The position numbers and the translations under genes were made by a program. From JABDJZ01 sp047611125 (GTDB lineage: Bacteria; Bacteroidota; Rhodothermia; Rhodothermales; UBA10348): a DNA stretch of 64,000 nt. Below, in pieces: positions 8,768-17,614 of the stretch. The notes below the pieces were generated by a model. That model had not been told where the DNA came from. It saw nothing but the letters and a program-made list of their open reading frames with translations, and did no database searches. The DNA lies in assembly GCA_047611125.1 (NCBI GenBank), contig JBLFXH010000001.1, positions 7,731-71,730 of the forward strand. The letters are read 5' to 3'. The stretch's first letter is position 1; every line of letters begins with the position of its first letter.

Positions 8768-10144
8768 CTAGTGTGCCAGTAGCGGTTCCAGCAGCCCAGT
8801 GGCTGCGTGAAGTTCCAAAATGGCCATGTTGAGTTGGAAAACCGCCTCATGACGCGAGGCCTGCAACTGCAGCTTTGCCTGCACTGCCTTGATGAGGTCG
8901 TCCGTGTCACCAAGATCCAAATCGAAGTTGACGTACTCGGTCTGGAGCCATACCCGGGCAATCCGGAAGGACTCCTCGGCAGCGGCCAGCGAAGCCTGTC
9001 GGATGCGCACCCGGCGGTAGGCTTGCTCTACCTCGAGCAGGATCAACTGCTGCGCGGCGGTTTCCTGATACCGTACCTCCTGGAGGTTCGCTCTGGCCTG
9101 CTCGACCTTGGCGCGCGTCTGGGAAAAGTTCAGTTCAAGCCGCATCCCTAGTCCGGTCTCCAGCGACCGCGAGAGAAAGGAGTCCCCGACGTACGGATTG
9201 CGTTGGCGAAAACGATCCACCGTCCCCGAATAGTGGGCATGGACTCCCCAGACCAGCTTGGGGTAGTAGTCCGAGCGGGCGACGTCAACCAGAGCGGTCC
9301 GGGCGACAATGCCAGCAGCGGCCTGCGCAAACTCTGGACGATTCTGGAGAGCGAGTCCCTGATAAATGTCCAGTGAGTCGAGCGCCAAAATCAACGGCTC
9401 CAGGAAGCGGTCTTCTGCCGTTACCACGGTGTGGTCCGGCAGCATCAATTGCCGGCGGAGCCCCGAGTGGGCAGTCTGCGATTCTTCTCTGACCTCGATG
9501 GTGCGCCGCCGCAACTCCTGCTCGGTGATCTGGACCTGGAAAAGGTCGGCGTCCCCGACGTCCGGTGACCCCTCATTGAGCAGCCGCTCTACTTCACGCT
9601 TGGCCCTGCCAACCGCTTCCTCGGCCTCATCAGTCAAACTGTCCATGGCGCTGAGCAGAACCACCGAGTAGTAAAGCCGCGCAGTCCGAAGGGCCACCTC
9701 TAACTCCTTGACCTCCACACCCCCAGTCTCCACACCAATTCCGGCCTCGGCTGCATCGATGGTTCGGCCCAGCTGTCCCCAGGTCCATAGCGGCTGAATC
9801 AGATCCACGTCGACCCGGCTGAATGGCGCCAAATTCCCCCAGTCGTTCCGGACATCCGGATCCAGATAAAGACGGTCCGTAGGCGTGTCGTTAGGGTTGT
9901 TGAGCCCCGGTGCCACGGCGTGGGCGGACGTGGCCTTGAGGTCCGTTAGAAAACGGGATCGCACCGCCTGGTCGCGGCGAGCCTCGGCGAACCGGACCCG
10001 GGCTCGCTGGATATCGATGTCCGGGCTGATCCGGACAGCCCGCGAGATGGCCTCCGAGAGACTCACGTGCACGGTATCCTGGGCCTCGGCGGTGGGGGCC
10101 AGGAGCAGGATCAGAAGAGAGAGGAGCCAGCACAATCGAAACAT
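8768..10144 (-). CDS. TolC-family outer-membrane efflux protein
   Basis: TolC-type proteins form trimeric outer-membrane channels with long periplasmic alpha-barrels, used in type I secretion and RND or ABC efflux. I chose the ATG at 10144 because it is followed at once by a good signal peptide (FRLCWLLSLLILLLAPTAEAQ); the frame extends 35 residues further upstream without any signal. The mature part shows the two-fold OEP repeat: VSLSEAISRAVRISPDIDIQRARVRFAEA near the N-terminus and heptad-like helices around RAKVEQARANLQEVRYQETAAQQLILLEVEQAYRRVRIRQ near the C-terminus. No membrane-fusion protein or pump gene is adjacent. It is the first gene of the minus-strand set leading to the MlaC-like gene. 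The 146 bp to the divergent ferredoxin gene (10145-10290) must hold promoters for both; no clear element was recognised. Confidence 0.9.
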   Translation of the reverse strand: MFRLCWLLSLLILLLAPTAEAQDTVHVSLSEAISRAVRISPDIDIQRARVRFAEARRDQAVRSRFLTDLKATSAHAVAPGLNNPNDTPTDRLYLDPDVRNDWGNLAPFSRVDVDLIQPLWTWGQLGRTIDAAEAGIGVETGGVEVKELEVALRTARLYYSVVLLSAMDSLTDEAEEAVGRAKREVERLLNEGSPDVGDADLFQVQITEQELRRRTIEVREESQTAHSGLRRQLMLPDHTVVTAEDRFLEPLILALDSLDIYQGLALQNRPEFAQAAAGIVARTALVDVARSDYYPKLVWGVHAHYSGTVDRFRQRNPYVGDSFLSRSLETGLGMRLELNFSQTRAKVEQARANLQEVRYQETAAQQLILLEVEQAYRRVRIRQASLAAAEESFRIARVWLQTEYVNFDLDLGDTDDLIKAVQAKLQLQASRHEAVFQLNMAILELHAATGLLEPLLAH

Positions 10145-10290
10145 GGCGCGAAACACGACTGTTGGATCTGAACGTTCCCGGCAGGCTCGACGCGTGTTCG
10201 GGCCGCCAGTGAACGTTCCCCCAAAACGATTTCCTCGGCGGCGAGTCAATTGGTGCCGGATGCAGACGCCTCTACCTTCGAACCTAGACG

Positions 10291-10500
10291 ATGCGTATAG
10301 ACCGATGTATTTGCGTGGGTGTCCCGTTCAGGGTGCTGAAAGAGCAGGCCGACCAGGCTGGTTGTTCGACCCTCGAGGACCTGCAAGTTGTGGCCGATTT
10401 CGGGACCGGGTGCGGTCTATGCAAACCGTATGTTCGCGAGATGCTGCGAACAGGCGAAACGGAGTTTGACCAGGTCATCACTGAGTCTGGCGATGCTTGA
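10291..10500 (+). CDS. Bfd-like [2Fe-2S] ferredoxin
   Basis: A 69-residue protein with the four-cysteine arrangement of the bacterioferritin-associated-ferredoxin fold: C6-x-C8 near the N-terminus and C41-x2-C44 in GTGCGLCKPYVREML, followed by the RTGETEF segment common in this group. Bfd proteins deliver electrons from NAD(P)H reductases to release iron from bacterioferritin, and related small proteins act as redox modules of other enzymes. No bacterioferritin is in the window. Its stop overlaps the start of the PLP decarboxylase gene by 8 nt, so the two are likely co-translated. Whether they act together is unknown. Confidence 0.85.
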   Translation: MRIDRCICVGVPFRVLKEQADQAGCSTLEDLQVVADFGTGCGLCKPYVREMLRTGETEFDQVITESGDA

Positions 10501-11899
10501 GCTTTCTCGTGAAGCCATGGAAAGCCTTGGCAATCTGGTGGTCGACCACCTGGTCACGCACCGCGCCGATATTCGCGACCAGCCGGCGAGCAGAGTGCTC
10601 TCCCGCTCGGCGGCGGATGAACTGCTGGACGAAGCGCTCCCCCTGAACGGGACTGACCCCGAAGCACTGGTCAACCGGCTGAAGAAAGATGTCTTCGCCA
10701 ACATCTCCCACGTCGATCACCCGAGGTTCTTTGCTTTCGTGCCGGGCCCGGGCAATTTCGTGGCTGCGATGGGGGCCGCTCTGGCGGCCGGGTATAACGT
10801 CTTCGCCGGGACCTGGCTGGGTGGATCCGGTGCCGCGCGCCTCGAGCAGACGGTAATCGATTGGCTTAAAGAGGCCGTCGGCTACCCGCCGGATGGCGGC
10901 GGTCTATTCGTGAGCGGCGGGTCAATGGCCAACCTCACCGCGCTTGGCGCGGCCCGACACGCGAAACTAGGCAGCCACGACGCCCGCGGAGTGGTGTACT
11001 TCAGCGATCAGACGCATTCTGCCGTGGAGCGCGCGCTGCGGGTGCTGGGCCTACCGGAATCGCAGATGCGCAGGATACCGGCCGATCCGTCCCGGGGATT
11101 GGATCCGGAACAGCTCTCCAACCAGGTGCGCGCCGATCGCGCCGCCGGATTGACGCCGTTCTGTGTCGTGGCCAACGCCGGCACGACAAACACGGGCGCG
11201 GTCGATCCACTGCGCGCAATCGCCGATATCTGCGATCGAGAAGACCTCTGGTTCCACGTGGACGGGGCATACGGTGCAGCCGCGGTTTTTGGGAATCGTG
11301 CAACGGCCGCGCTCCGGGGCCTTTCCCGGGCGGATTCCATTGCTCTGGATCCGCACAAGTGGCTGTTCCAGCCTTTTGAATGCGGGTGCCTGCTGGTGCG
11401 CGATTCGATCGCCCTGCGTTCGGCCTATGCCATCCACCCCGATTACATGGTGGATACCCGCCTCGAAGACGAGGAAATCAATTTCTGCGAGTACGGCGTG
11501 CAGTTGTCCCGTTCCTTTCGGGCGCTGAGTCTCTGGATGACCCTCAAGACCTTTGGCGCAAACGCTGTGGGAAAGGCCATCGACCACGCATTCGACATGG
11601 CCGATCATGCCGAGACCGTCCTATCGGGGATGCCGGGGTGGGTGCTAGTCACGCCCCCTTCGATGGCCATACTGACCTTTCGATTCGAGGACGGTCCCGC
11701 TGATAGCCTGGACGCGTGGAATGCGGCGATGGTGCGCCAACTCAGGGAAAGCGGCGTGGCCATGGTCAGCTCCACCCTGCTCCGAGGCAACTACGTTATC
11801 CGACTCTGTCCGACGAATCCTCGGACCACCAGAGAAGACATTGAGGTCACGCTCGGCGCGCTCGCCCAATCGGCGCGTGACGCGGGTTACTGCCGGTAG
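10493..11899 (+). CDS. PLP-dependent group II amino-acid decarboxylase
   Basis: Group II decarboxylases (aromatic amino acid, tyrosine, glutamate, diaminobutyrate types) release CO2 from amino acids using pyridoxal phosphate. I chose ATG 10493 (468 residues); the frame runs further upstream, but only as overlap with the ferredoxin gene. Diagnostic parts: an N-terminal helical arm with HPRFFAFVPGPGNFVAAMGAAL, the GGSMANLTAL loop, NAGTTNTGAVDP, the PLP-ring-nitrogen Asp257 in HVDGAYGAAA and the Schiff-base Lys289 in DPHKWLF. The sequence resembles the aromatic-L-amino-acid/tyrosine decarboxylase branch, but the substrate cannot be fixed from sequence alone. It converges with the amidohydrolase gene with a 13-bp overlap at the 3' ends. 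Confidence 0.9.
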   Translation: MLELSREAMESLGNLVVDHLVTHRADIRDQPASRVLSRSAADELLDEALPLNGTDPEALVNRLKKDVFANISHVDHPRFFAFVPGPGNFVAAMGAALAAGYNVFAGTWLGGSGAARLEQTVIDWLKEAVGYPPDGGGLFVSGGSMANLTALGAARHAKLGSHDARGVVYFSDQTHSAVERALRVLGLPESQMRRIPADPSRGLDPEQLSNQVRADRAAGLTPFCVVANAGTTNTGAVDPLRAIADICDREDLWFHVDGAYGAAAVFGNRATAALRGLSRADSIALDPHKWLFQPFECGCLLVRDSIALRSAYAIHPDYMVDTRLEDEEINFCEYGVQLSRSFRALSLWMTLKTFGANAVGKAIDHAFDMADHAETVLSGMPGWVLVTPPSMAILTFRFEDGPADSLDAWNAAMVRQLRESGVAMVSSTLLRGNYVIRLCPTNPRTTREDIEVTLGALAQSARDAGYCR

Positions 11900-13203
11900 G
11901 AAGCCGCAATCGCCGCGAGTCGTTCCTGAATGTCCGCCTCGGGGTACCACGTGCCCCGCACCATCACACCCGCCCGCTTGGCCACGTTGCTGATGGACTC
12001 TAAGGGATTGGCTGTCAGGAGAATGAGATCCGCGCGGTTTCCTTCGGCAACCTGCCCAAACGTGTCCCAAGCCGAGAAGTAGGTGCCAACGTTAACTGTG
12101 CCGGTCCGGATGACATCGTACGGGCTCATGCCCGCGTCCACCATGCGCTCCATTTCTCGATGGAGGGAGAAGCCCGGCACGGAGTACTGTTGCGGGGCAT
12201 CGGTGCCCATCAGGATTCCGGCCCCGGCCTTGTGAAGGGCAGACAGCACCTGCATGCGCGCGTCAATCACTCGCCGGTTCTGGGCCAAGTCAAACTGGGG
12301 GGCCATGGTACGCTGACGAAATTGCTGCTCCCAGGACGCCCGCGATGCCGGCGAGGCGTACACGAGTTCGGGAAACGCATTGAGGTGGTCGAGGTCGACC
12401 ACCGAGTAGAGCGTCTCCCAAAGCACCATGGTTGGGACGACCCAGGCTCCCGCTTCCATGGTCTGGCCAACGATTTCGTTCAGTGCCACCTCATCTACCC
12501 CAGTCGGGTCCGCCTGGAAGAGGTACTCCACGTAACCATCCAAATGGTCGAAGGTCAGCTGACCCATGCGGATGGCATGCTCCAGGCCCACATCAGCCGG
12601 GACGTGGCCGCCAAAGTCGATCCCCTTTGTCCTGGCCGTGACGGCCATTGAGTCGAACTCGGCCCGCGTCATCCCCGGGTGGATTTTGAGGAGATCCCAC
12701 CCCTCGGCGACTTGGTCACGCACTTTGCCCGCCGCCTGTGACGGCGAGGATACCGAGCTTCCATTGAAGCTCGGTCCAGCCAGATACAGCGTGGGCGAGT
12801 CCATCAACCCCTGCTTGGCCTTGTCTCTGAGGGCCAACTGACCATCGTACCCCAGCATGCCCCGGACGGTTGTGATTCCGTTGGCCAGATACAGATAGAG
12901 TGTCTTCTCGATCTCCGCTGCTGATTGGTTCGGCGGGGGAATGTGGCCGTGCATTTCGGCTAGTCCCGGCATCAGAAACAGGCCGGCGCCATCGATGCGG
13001 AGGACATTCGGAGGAATGAACTCATTCTCCGCCGTCGGGCCGACCCAGACTATGCGGTCCCCGTCGATCAAGACCGTTTGGTTTTCCAGCACCCGCTCGG
13101 AGTCCATCGGAATGATCGACACCCCGACGAAAGCGACGGGATCAGCATGGGCGCCGGCGCACAGGACCAGGCAAAAGATGGTCGAAAAGAGAAATGTTTT
13201 CAT
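11887..13203 (-). CDS. Exported amidohydrolase (imidazolonepropionase-like)
   Basis: A 438-residue metal-dependent hydrolase of the amidohydrolase superfamily. I chose the ATG at 13203 because it begins a clear signal peptide (KTFLFSTIFCLVLCAGAHA); the frame continues 29 residues upstream without merit. The beta-sandwich start VLIDGDRIVWVGP is followed by the first metal site MPGLAEMHGHI, then a LLKIHPGM segment with the probable carbamylated Lys, GGHVPADV, TFDHLDG and, near the C-terminus, LMGTDAP with the catalytic Asp. Such periplasmic enzymes often hydrolyse dipeptides (Xaa-Pro type) or cyclic amides. The substrate is unknown. It is divergent from the AAA gene, with only 74 bp between starts for both promoters. 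Confidence 0.88.
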   Translation of the reverse strand: MKTFLFSTIFCLVLCAGAHADPVAFVGVSIIPMDSERVLENQTVLIDGDRIVWVGPTAENEFIPPNVLRIDGAGLFLMPGLAEMHGHIPPPNQSAAEIEKTLYLYLANGITTVRGMLGYDGQLALRDKAKQGLMDSPTLYLAGPSFNGSSVSSPSQAAGKVRDQVAEGWDLLKIHPGMTRAEFDSMAVTARTKGIDFGGHVPADVGLEHAIRMGQLTFDHLDGYVEYLFQADPTGVDEVALNEIVGQTMEAGAWVVPTMVLWETLYSVVDLDHLNAFPELVYASPASRASWEQQFRQRTMAPQFDLAQNRRVIDARMQVLSALHKAGAGILMGTDAPQQYSVPGFSLHREMERMVDAGMSPYDVIRTGTVNVGTYFSAWDTFGQVAEGNRADLILLTANPLESISNVAKRAGVMVRGTWYPEADIQERLAAIAASYRQ

Positions 13204-13277
13204 GCCGGGAAGATAACTGTGAGCGGCGGAACGATGGATTCCTGGCAGCGTGGTAAGGCCCCCAAACACCGCGGAGT

Positions 13278-14786
13278 ATGAGTCTGACAACTGCTTTTCC
13301 TCACACGTCCGTCCGCACGCTTGGAGCGCTTCGCGAGTCAGGCTACCAGATTTGTTCGGTAAAGGACGAGATCAGATCCAATCTGGTCAAGGCACTCAAG
13401 AGCGGTCGAGATCCGTTCCCCGGCGTCCTAGGGTTTGAGCAGACCGTCATTCCCCAGATCCAGAATGCGGTCCTGGGGCGACACGATTTCATCCTGCTCG
13501 GCCTTCGCGGACAGGCAAAGAGCCGGATTCTCCGCCTGCTTCCTGGACTGCTGGACGAGTATATCCCGATGGTTGCCGGCAGCGATCTGCATGACGACCC
13601 ATTCCGGCCCATTACCAAGTATGCCCGGGACCTGATTGAGGAGCATGGAGATGAGACACCTATCGAGTGGCTACACCGCGATCTGAGGTACGGGGAGAAA
13701 CTGGCCACGCCAGACACCTCCATCGCAGACCTAATCGGGGACATCGACCCCATCAAGGCGGCACATCGCAAGCTGACCTACGCGGACGAGGAAGTCATTC
13801 ACTTCGGCATCATTCCGCGCACGAACCGCGGGATCTTCGCCATCAACGAGCTGCCAGACCTGCAGCCCCGGATTCAGGTGGGCCTCCTCAACATCATGGA
13901 GGAGAAGGACATACAGATAAGAGGATTCAACATCCGCTTCCCGCTGGATGTGCTCATGGTGTTCTCGGCAAATCCCGAGGATTACACCAATCGGGGAAGC
14001 ATTATCACCCCGCTGAAGGATCGGATCGACAGCCAGATTATCACGCACTATCCCACGTCGGTGGATACCGGAATTGCCATTACGCAGCAAGAGGCGTGGC
14101 AGCAGAGGGAGGGCGATGTCACGGTGGATGTCCCGCACTTCTTCCGGGAGATCATTGAGCAGGTGGCGTTCGAGGCCCGGGGCAGCGAGTACGTGGACCA
14201 GAACTCGGGCGTATCGGCCCGCATGACGAGAGCCGCCCTCGAGAACCTGATATCCGCTGCGGAGCGGCGCAGCCTCCTCTGTGGAGAGTCAGAAACCACC
14301 GCGCGACCGTCAGACCTGTGGTTTGTTGAAGCCGCGATCACGGGCAAGCTTGAGTTGGTATATGAAGGTGAACAGGAAGGTGCCCAAACCGTGGCGCAGG
14401 TGCTTACCGGCCGCGCGCTAAAGACCATATTTGCGAAGCACTTCCCGGCGCCCGAGCGCGACCGGACCACCTACCAGAAGGTGCTCGGCTGGTTTGTGGC
14501 CGGCGGTGCACTCGAGCTGCACCACGATATGTCGTTCATCGACTATGCGAAGGCACTCGATCAGGTAGACGGCCTGCGCGAATTGGTGGATCGTGTGGCC
14601 AAGCCCGACAGTCCGGCTGTCCGTGCATCGACCATGGAGTTGGTAATCGAGGCTCTACACCAGCATTCACTGCTTGGGAAGGAGGCCGGTCCCGGCTCCA
14701 GAATCTTCGTGGACATGATGGGGTCCATGCTGTCAGGCATTGCGCCAGACGACGCTGACGAACTCGGGGATTACGAAGACCAGTGA
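13278..14786 (+). CDS. MoxR/magnesium-chelatase-like AAA+ ATPase
   Basis: A 502-residue AAA+ protein. The P-loop is GLRGQAKSR (residues 75-83), and the Walker-B-like segment is FAINELPDLQPR (Glu191). Next come the sensor-I region DVLMVFSANPEDYTNRG and the arginine-finger region PLKDRIDSQI; these four fit the magnesium-chelatase ChlI/MoxR branch. The C-terminal part (from about residue 300) contains the helical lid with SGVSARMTRAALENLI. MoxR proteins usually act with a von Willebrand A protein as chaperones for metal-enzyme maturation or envelope stress; no VWA gene is adjacent here. Its end overlaps the GTG start of the M1 peptidase by 4 nt (GTGA), so they are translationally coupled. Confidence 0.85.
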   Translation: MSLTTAFPHTSVRTLGALRESGYQICSVKDEIRSNLVKALKSGRDPFPGVLGFEQTVIPQIQNAVLGRHDFILLGLRGQAKSRILRLLPGLLDEYIPMVAGSDLHDDPFRPITKYARDLIEEHGDETPIEWLHRDLRYGEKLATPDTSIADLIGDIDPIKAAHRKLTYADEEVIHFGIIPRTNRGIFAINELPDLQPRIQVGLLNIMEEKDIQIRGFNIRFPLDVLMVFSANPEDYTNRGSIITPLKDRIDSQIITHYPTSVDTGIAITQQEAWQQREGDVTVDVPHFFREIIEQVAFEARGSEYVDQNSGVSARMTRAALENLISAAERRSLLCGESETTARPSDLWFVEAAITGKLELVYEGEQEGAQTVAQVLTGRALKTIFAKHFPAPERDRTTYQKVLGWFVAGGALELHHDMSFIDYAKALDQVDGLRELVDRVAKPDSPAVRASTMELVIEALHQHSLLGKEAGPGSRIFVDMMGSMLSGIAPDDADELGDYEDQ

Positions 14787-16819
14787 CCGGACCGGCCTCC
14801 AGCCTCGTCTCTGGGTTGCGGCTGATCGCGGCCGTGCTTCTGCTCTTCAGCAGTGGGAGCGTCGCGGGTCAGGCGGGCCCGGGCGGAACGCCGGGTCTGC
14901 GGGTGGCGCCAACCGGTAACCACGTTGTGGCTTGGCCCGGGAGCGACCACGCTCATCGACTCTCGATGCGGGGTGGATCCTCGGTGGCATCGGCAGACTT
15001 CGACGCCACGTACTACGGGTTGCAGCTACGCATTGAGCTGAATCCCAACAATCTGGTGGGCACCGTCCGCGTGAAAGGCGTGGCTCGAGTCGCGATGACC
15101 CAGTTAGTCCTGGATTTCGATGATGCCATGCACGTGGAAGGCGTGCTCGCGCCGAGCGGATCAGCCTTGGCATCAACGCATAGCGACAATGCACTCACCA
15201 TCGCCCTTCCCGGAGCGGTGTCGCCGGGGGAAGAGGTGGATGTCACCATCAACTACCAAGGACTGCCCCCGTCTACCGGCCTGGGCGGCTTCGTTTTCGA
15301 TACGCTGGCCAGCGGAAAGCCCGCCATCTGGAGCCTGAGCGAACCGTATGCAGCCCGGACCTGGTGGCCATCGCGGGATCATCCGTCCGACAAGGCGGAC
15401 TCGGTGGATGTCTCGATTGAGGTCCCCCAGCCATTGATGGCGGCCTCGAATGGACTTCTGACCCAGACGGAGACCCTAACCGGTGGATATCGGCGTTTCT
15501 CGTGGTCGCACCGCTATCCCATCGCCACGTATCTCGTCTCGGTGGCCGTTGCGGAATACGACTTCGACCAGCAGATCTACACGCGGCCAGCCGCGCTGGC
15601 ACGTGATCTGGGCAGCCTGGACCTCCCCCTTGTTCACTACAGCTTTGCAGGGAACGGGGCGTTTCTGGGCAATCACCCTCAGTTCGGATTCCAATACATC
15701 ACGGATATTTTCCCCGTACTCGAACGCTGGTTCGGGCCCTATCCGTTCGATCGGGAGAAATACGGGCACGCCCAGTTCACGTTTGGGGGCGCGATGGAGC
15801 ACCAGACTCTGTCCTCGATGACCACGAATTATCAGGGGACCATGGCGCATGAGCTGGCCCACCAATGGTTTGGCGACTCGATCAGTCCGGATTCTTGGCC
15901 TCACCTCTGGCTGAACGAAGGGTTTGCCACCTTTGGGGAATTGGCCTATTGGAATGAGGCAGAGTTTCCGGGGGTCTACGACCAGATTTTTGACATCTAT
16001 TACAACCGCGCCCTGACCGCCGAAGGCACCGTGGTAGTTCAGGACACCACCGATGTCCTGGACATGTTCGCTCACAGCCGGGTGTACGCGAAGGGGTGGA
16101 TGGTGCTGCGCATGCTCCGCGGCATGCTGGGCGAGGTCACCTTCCGCGAGGTCATGAGGGCCTACGCAGCAGACCCCCGCTATCAATACGGCACGGCAAC
16201 GACCGATGAGTTCCAGTCTCTCGCCGAGGCCGTCTCGGGACAGGACCTAGGCTACTTCTTTGACCAATGGGTTTCGGTCGGCGATGGGTACCCCACCTAC
16301 ACGGCAACATGGGGGAAACGTCCCAACGGCGCGGATTGGGACGTTGAGGTCACGGTGGGACAGACCACATCGGGCTCGACCAGCCTGTTTCGGATGCCCC
16401 TGCGCATTCGGGTCGAGACCTCGGGGGCCGACCAGGACTTCGTGGTCTTCAACCAGCAGCCTCGTGAGGCGTATTTCTTGACCGTAGCCGACGAGCCGAC
16501 CGGCATTGCGATAGATCCCAATCGATGGATTCTAAGGGCTCGGGATGTCCGGGTGACCTCGACTGAGGGAGGCCCGGACTTACCGGAAGCACCTGCGTTG
16601 GCGTTGTACCCTAATCCGACCACATCCTGGCTAAGTATCGATTCGACTTTTCCGGACCGACGGCGCGCAGAACTGGTGGACGGGCTCGGCCGAGTCGTTT
16701 CGGTTCACGGCCTGATTCCCGGTTTCAACAGACTCTCTGTCTCCAGTCTCCCAGCCGGTTTCTATGGCCTGAGGATGGGAGACGGACGAACGCACACCTT
16801 TCTCCATACGCCAGAATGA
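14783..16819 (+). CDS. Secreted M1-family metalloaminopeptidase with T9SS sorting domain
   Basis: A gluzincin-type zinc aminopeptidase that removes N-terminal residues from peptides outside the cell. The GTG start at 14783 overlaps the upstream stop; the N-terminus carries a signal peptide (LIAAVLLLFSSGSVAGQ). The N-terminal beta domain is followed by FGGAMEHQTLSS (the GAMEN-like exopeptidase motif, here GAMEH) and then HELAHQ at 356-361 with the third zinc ligand Glu379 in LWLNEGFA, the exact HExxH-x18-E spacing. The last roughly 80 residues, beginning ALYPNPTTSWLSI, are a type A C-terminal sorting domain for type IX secretion, so the enzyme should be exported across the outer membrane. The AAA gene upstream and the acetyltransferase downstream each overlap it by 4 nt. 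Confidence 0.92.
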   Translation: MTGPASSLVSGLRLIAAVLLLFSSGSVAGQAGPGGTPGLRVAPTGNHVVAWPGSDHAHRLSMRGGSSVASADFDATYYGLQLRIELNPNNLVGTVRVKGVARVAMTQLVLDFDDAMHVEGVLAPSGSALASTHSDNALTIALPGAVSPGEEVDVTINYQGLPPSTGLGGFVFDTLASGKPAIWSLSEPYAARTWWPSRDHPSDKADSVDVSIEVPQPLMAASNGLLTQTETLTGGYRRFSWSHRYPIATYLVSVAVAEYDFDQQIYTRPAALARDLGSLDLPLVHYSFAGNGAFLGNHPQFGFQYITDIFPVLERWFGPYPFDREKYGHAQFTFGGAMEHQTLSSMTTNYQGTMAHELAHQWFGDSISPDSWPHLWLNEGFATFGELAYWNEAEFPGVYDQIFDIYYNRALTAEGTVVVQDTTDVLDMFAHSRVYAKGWMVLRMLRGMLGEVTFREVMRAYAADPRYQYGTATTDEFQSLAEAVSGQDLGYFFDQWVSVGDGYPTYTATWGKRPNGADWDVEVTVGQTTSGSTSLFRMPLRIRVETSGADQDFVVFNQQPREAYFLTVADEPTGIAIDPNRWILRARDVRVTSTEGGPDLPEAPALALYPNPTTSWLSIDSTFPDRRRAELVDGLGRVVSVHGLIPGFNRLSVSSLPAGFYGLRMGDGRTHTFLHTPE

Positions 16820-17319
16820 GCACGCTGACCCTTCGCCGAGCCGATCCGAAAGACGCGGGCCTGCTCGTTGAAATGATTCGAGAACTGGCCGCCTACGAAA
16901 AACTGTCCGACGAGGTCGAGGCAGATGAGGGGGCATTGGCCTCACACTTGGCAAGGGATGCCTCACCGAGATGCGAGGCGGTCATTGCAGAAGGAGAAAA
17001 CGGGGAGCCGCTAGGATTTGCCTTGTACTACTGGTCGTACTCCACCTTCTTGACAAGCTGGGGAATTTATCTGGAGGACCTGTTTGTCAGAGAGGCGCAT
17101 CGCGGAAACGGAATCGGACTGCAGCTGCTCGGCTGGCTGGCACACGAAACCGTGGACAGAGGCGGGAGTCGCCTCACCTGGCAGGTTCTTGACTGGAATG
17201 CACCCGCCCTCGGCTTCTACGAAAAACTTGGAGCCCAAGCGCTCAGGGAATGGCAGCCCATGCGTTTGGACGGCCAGGCGCTTGAAGACCTGGCAGCCGG
17301 CTACTCGGGGACTATTTGA
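16816..17319 (+). CDS. GNAT-family N-acetyltransferase (SSAT-like)
   Basis: A 167-residue acetyl-CoA-dependent N-acetyltransferase. The N-terminal strand-helix TLRRADPKDAGLLVEMIRELA is typical GNAT; the acetyl-CoA pyrophosphate-binding loop is REAHRGNGIGLQLL (Q/RxxGxG/A form), and WNAPALGFYEKLGA is the motif B end. The segment YSTFLTSWGIYLEDLFV resembles the spermidine/spermine acetyltransferase branch, so a polyamine or diamine substrate is plausible. The ATG overlaps the peptidase stop by 4 nt. Its 3' end overlaps that of the small minus-strand gene by 19 bp. Confidence 0.88.
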   Translation: MSTLTLRRADPKDAGLLVEMIRELAAYEKLSDEVEADEGALASHLARDASPRCEAVIAEGENGEPLGFALYYWSYSTFLTSWGIYLEDLFVREAHRGNGIGLQLLGWLAHETVDRGGSRLTWQVLDWNAPALGFYEKLGAQALREWQPMRLDGQALEDLAAGYSGTI

Positions 17320-17537
17320 CCTTGACAGTCCACCTTCTGGCCCGGTCCAGGCCGCGCGGTCGGAGACCCCGAAACGGGCAACGCGGGCTCACAGTCCTTG
17401 GGGACGTAGTGCGTGTGATTCCCGTGTGGGACCTCGAAGTACGGACGGTTATCGAAAATCCCCAGGGAGTCGAGTATGACGAATGCCAGAAATAGGCCCA
17501 AGACAGCGATAAGGACTTTGCGGGTTCGGATCTTCAT
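17301..17537 (-). CDS. Small membrane-anchored or exported protein, unknown function
   Basis: A 78-residue product from the ATG at 17537, with a basic start (MKIRTRK) and one hydrophobic segment (VLIAVLGLFLAFVIL). The outer part has the striking run YFEVPHGNHTHYVPKD, rich in His, and a Cys pair (C51 and C72). A frame extension of 13 residues upstream exists, but the signal-like start favours 17537. The His/Cys content could suggest metal binding. I do not recognise the family with certainty. Confidence 0.6.
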   Translation of the reverse strand: MKIRTRKVLIAVLGLFLAFVILDSLGIFDNRPYFEVPHGNHTHYVPKDCEPALPVSGSPTARPGPGQKVDCQGQIVPE

Positions 17538-17614
17538 GGGCCGAGGATAACAACATTGTTCAGGATCTTCCGCCAACCTGTGATTGAATTACAAGTTCGC
17601 CCCACCCTCGCTCG

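Noticed and set aside
15476..16186. 236-residue minus-strand frame opposite the M1 peptidase
   Set aside because: Lies across the catalytic zinc-binding codons of the peptidase; no independent support.
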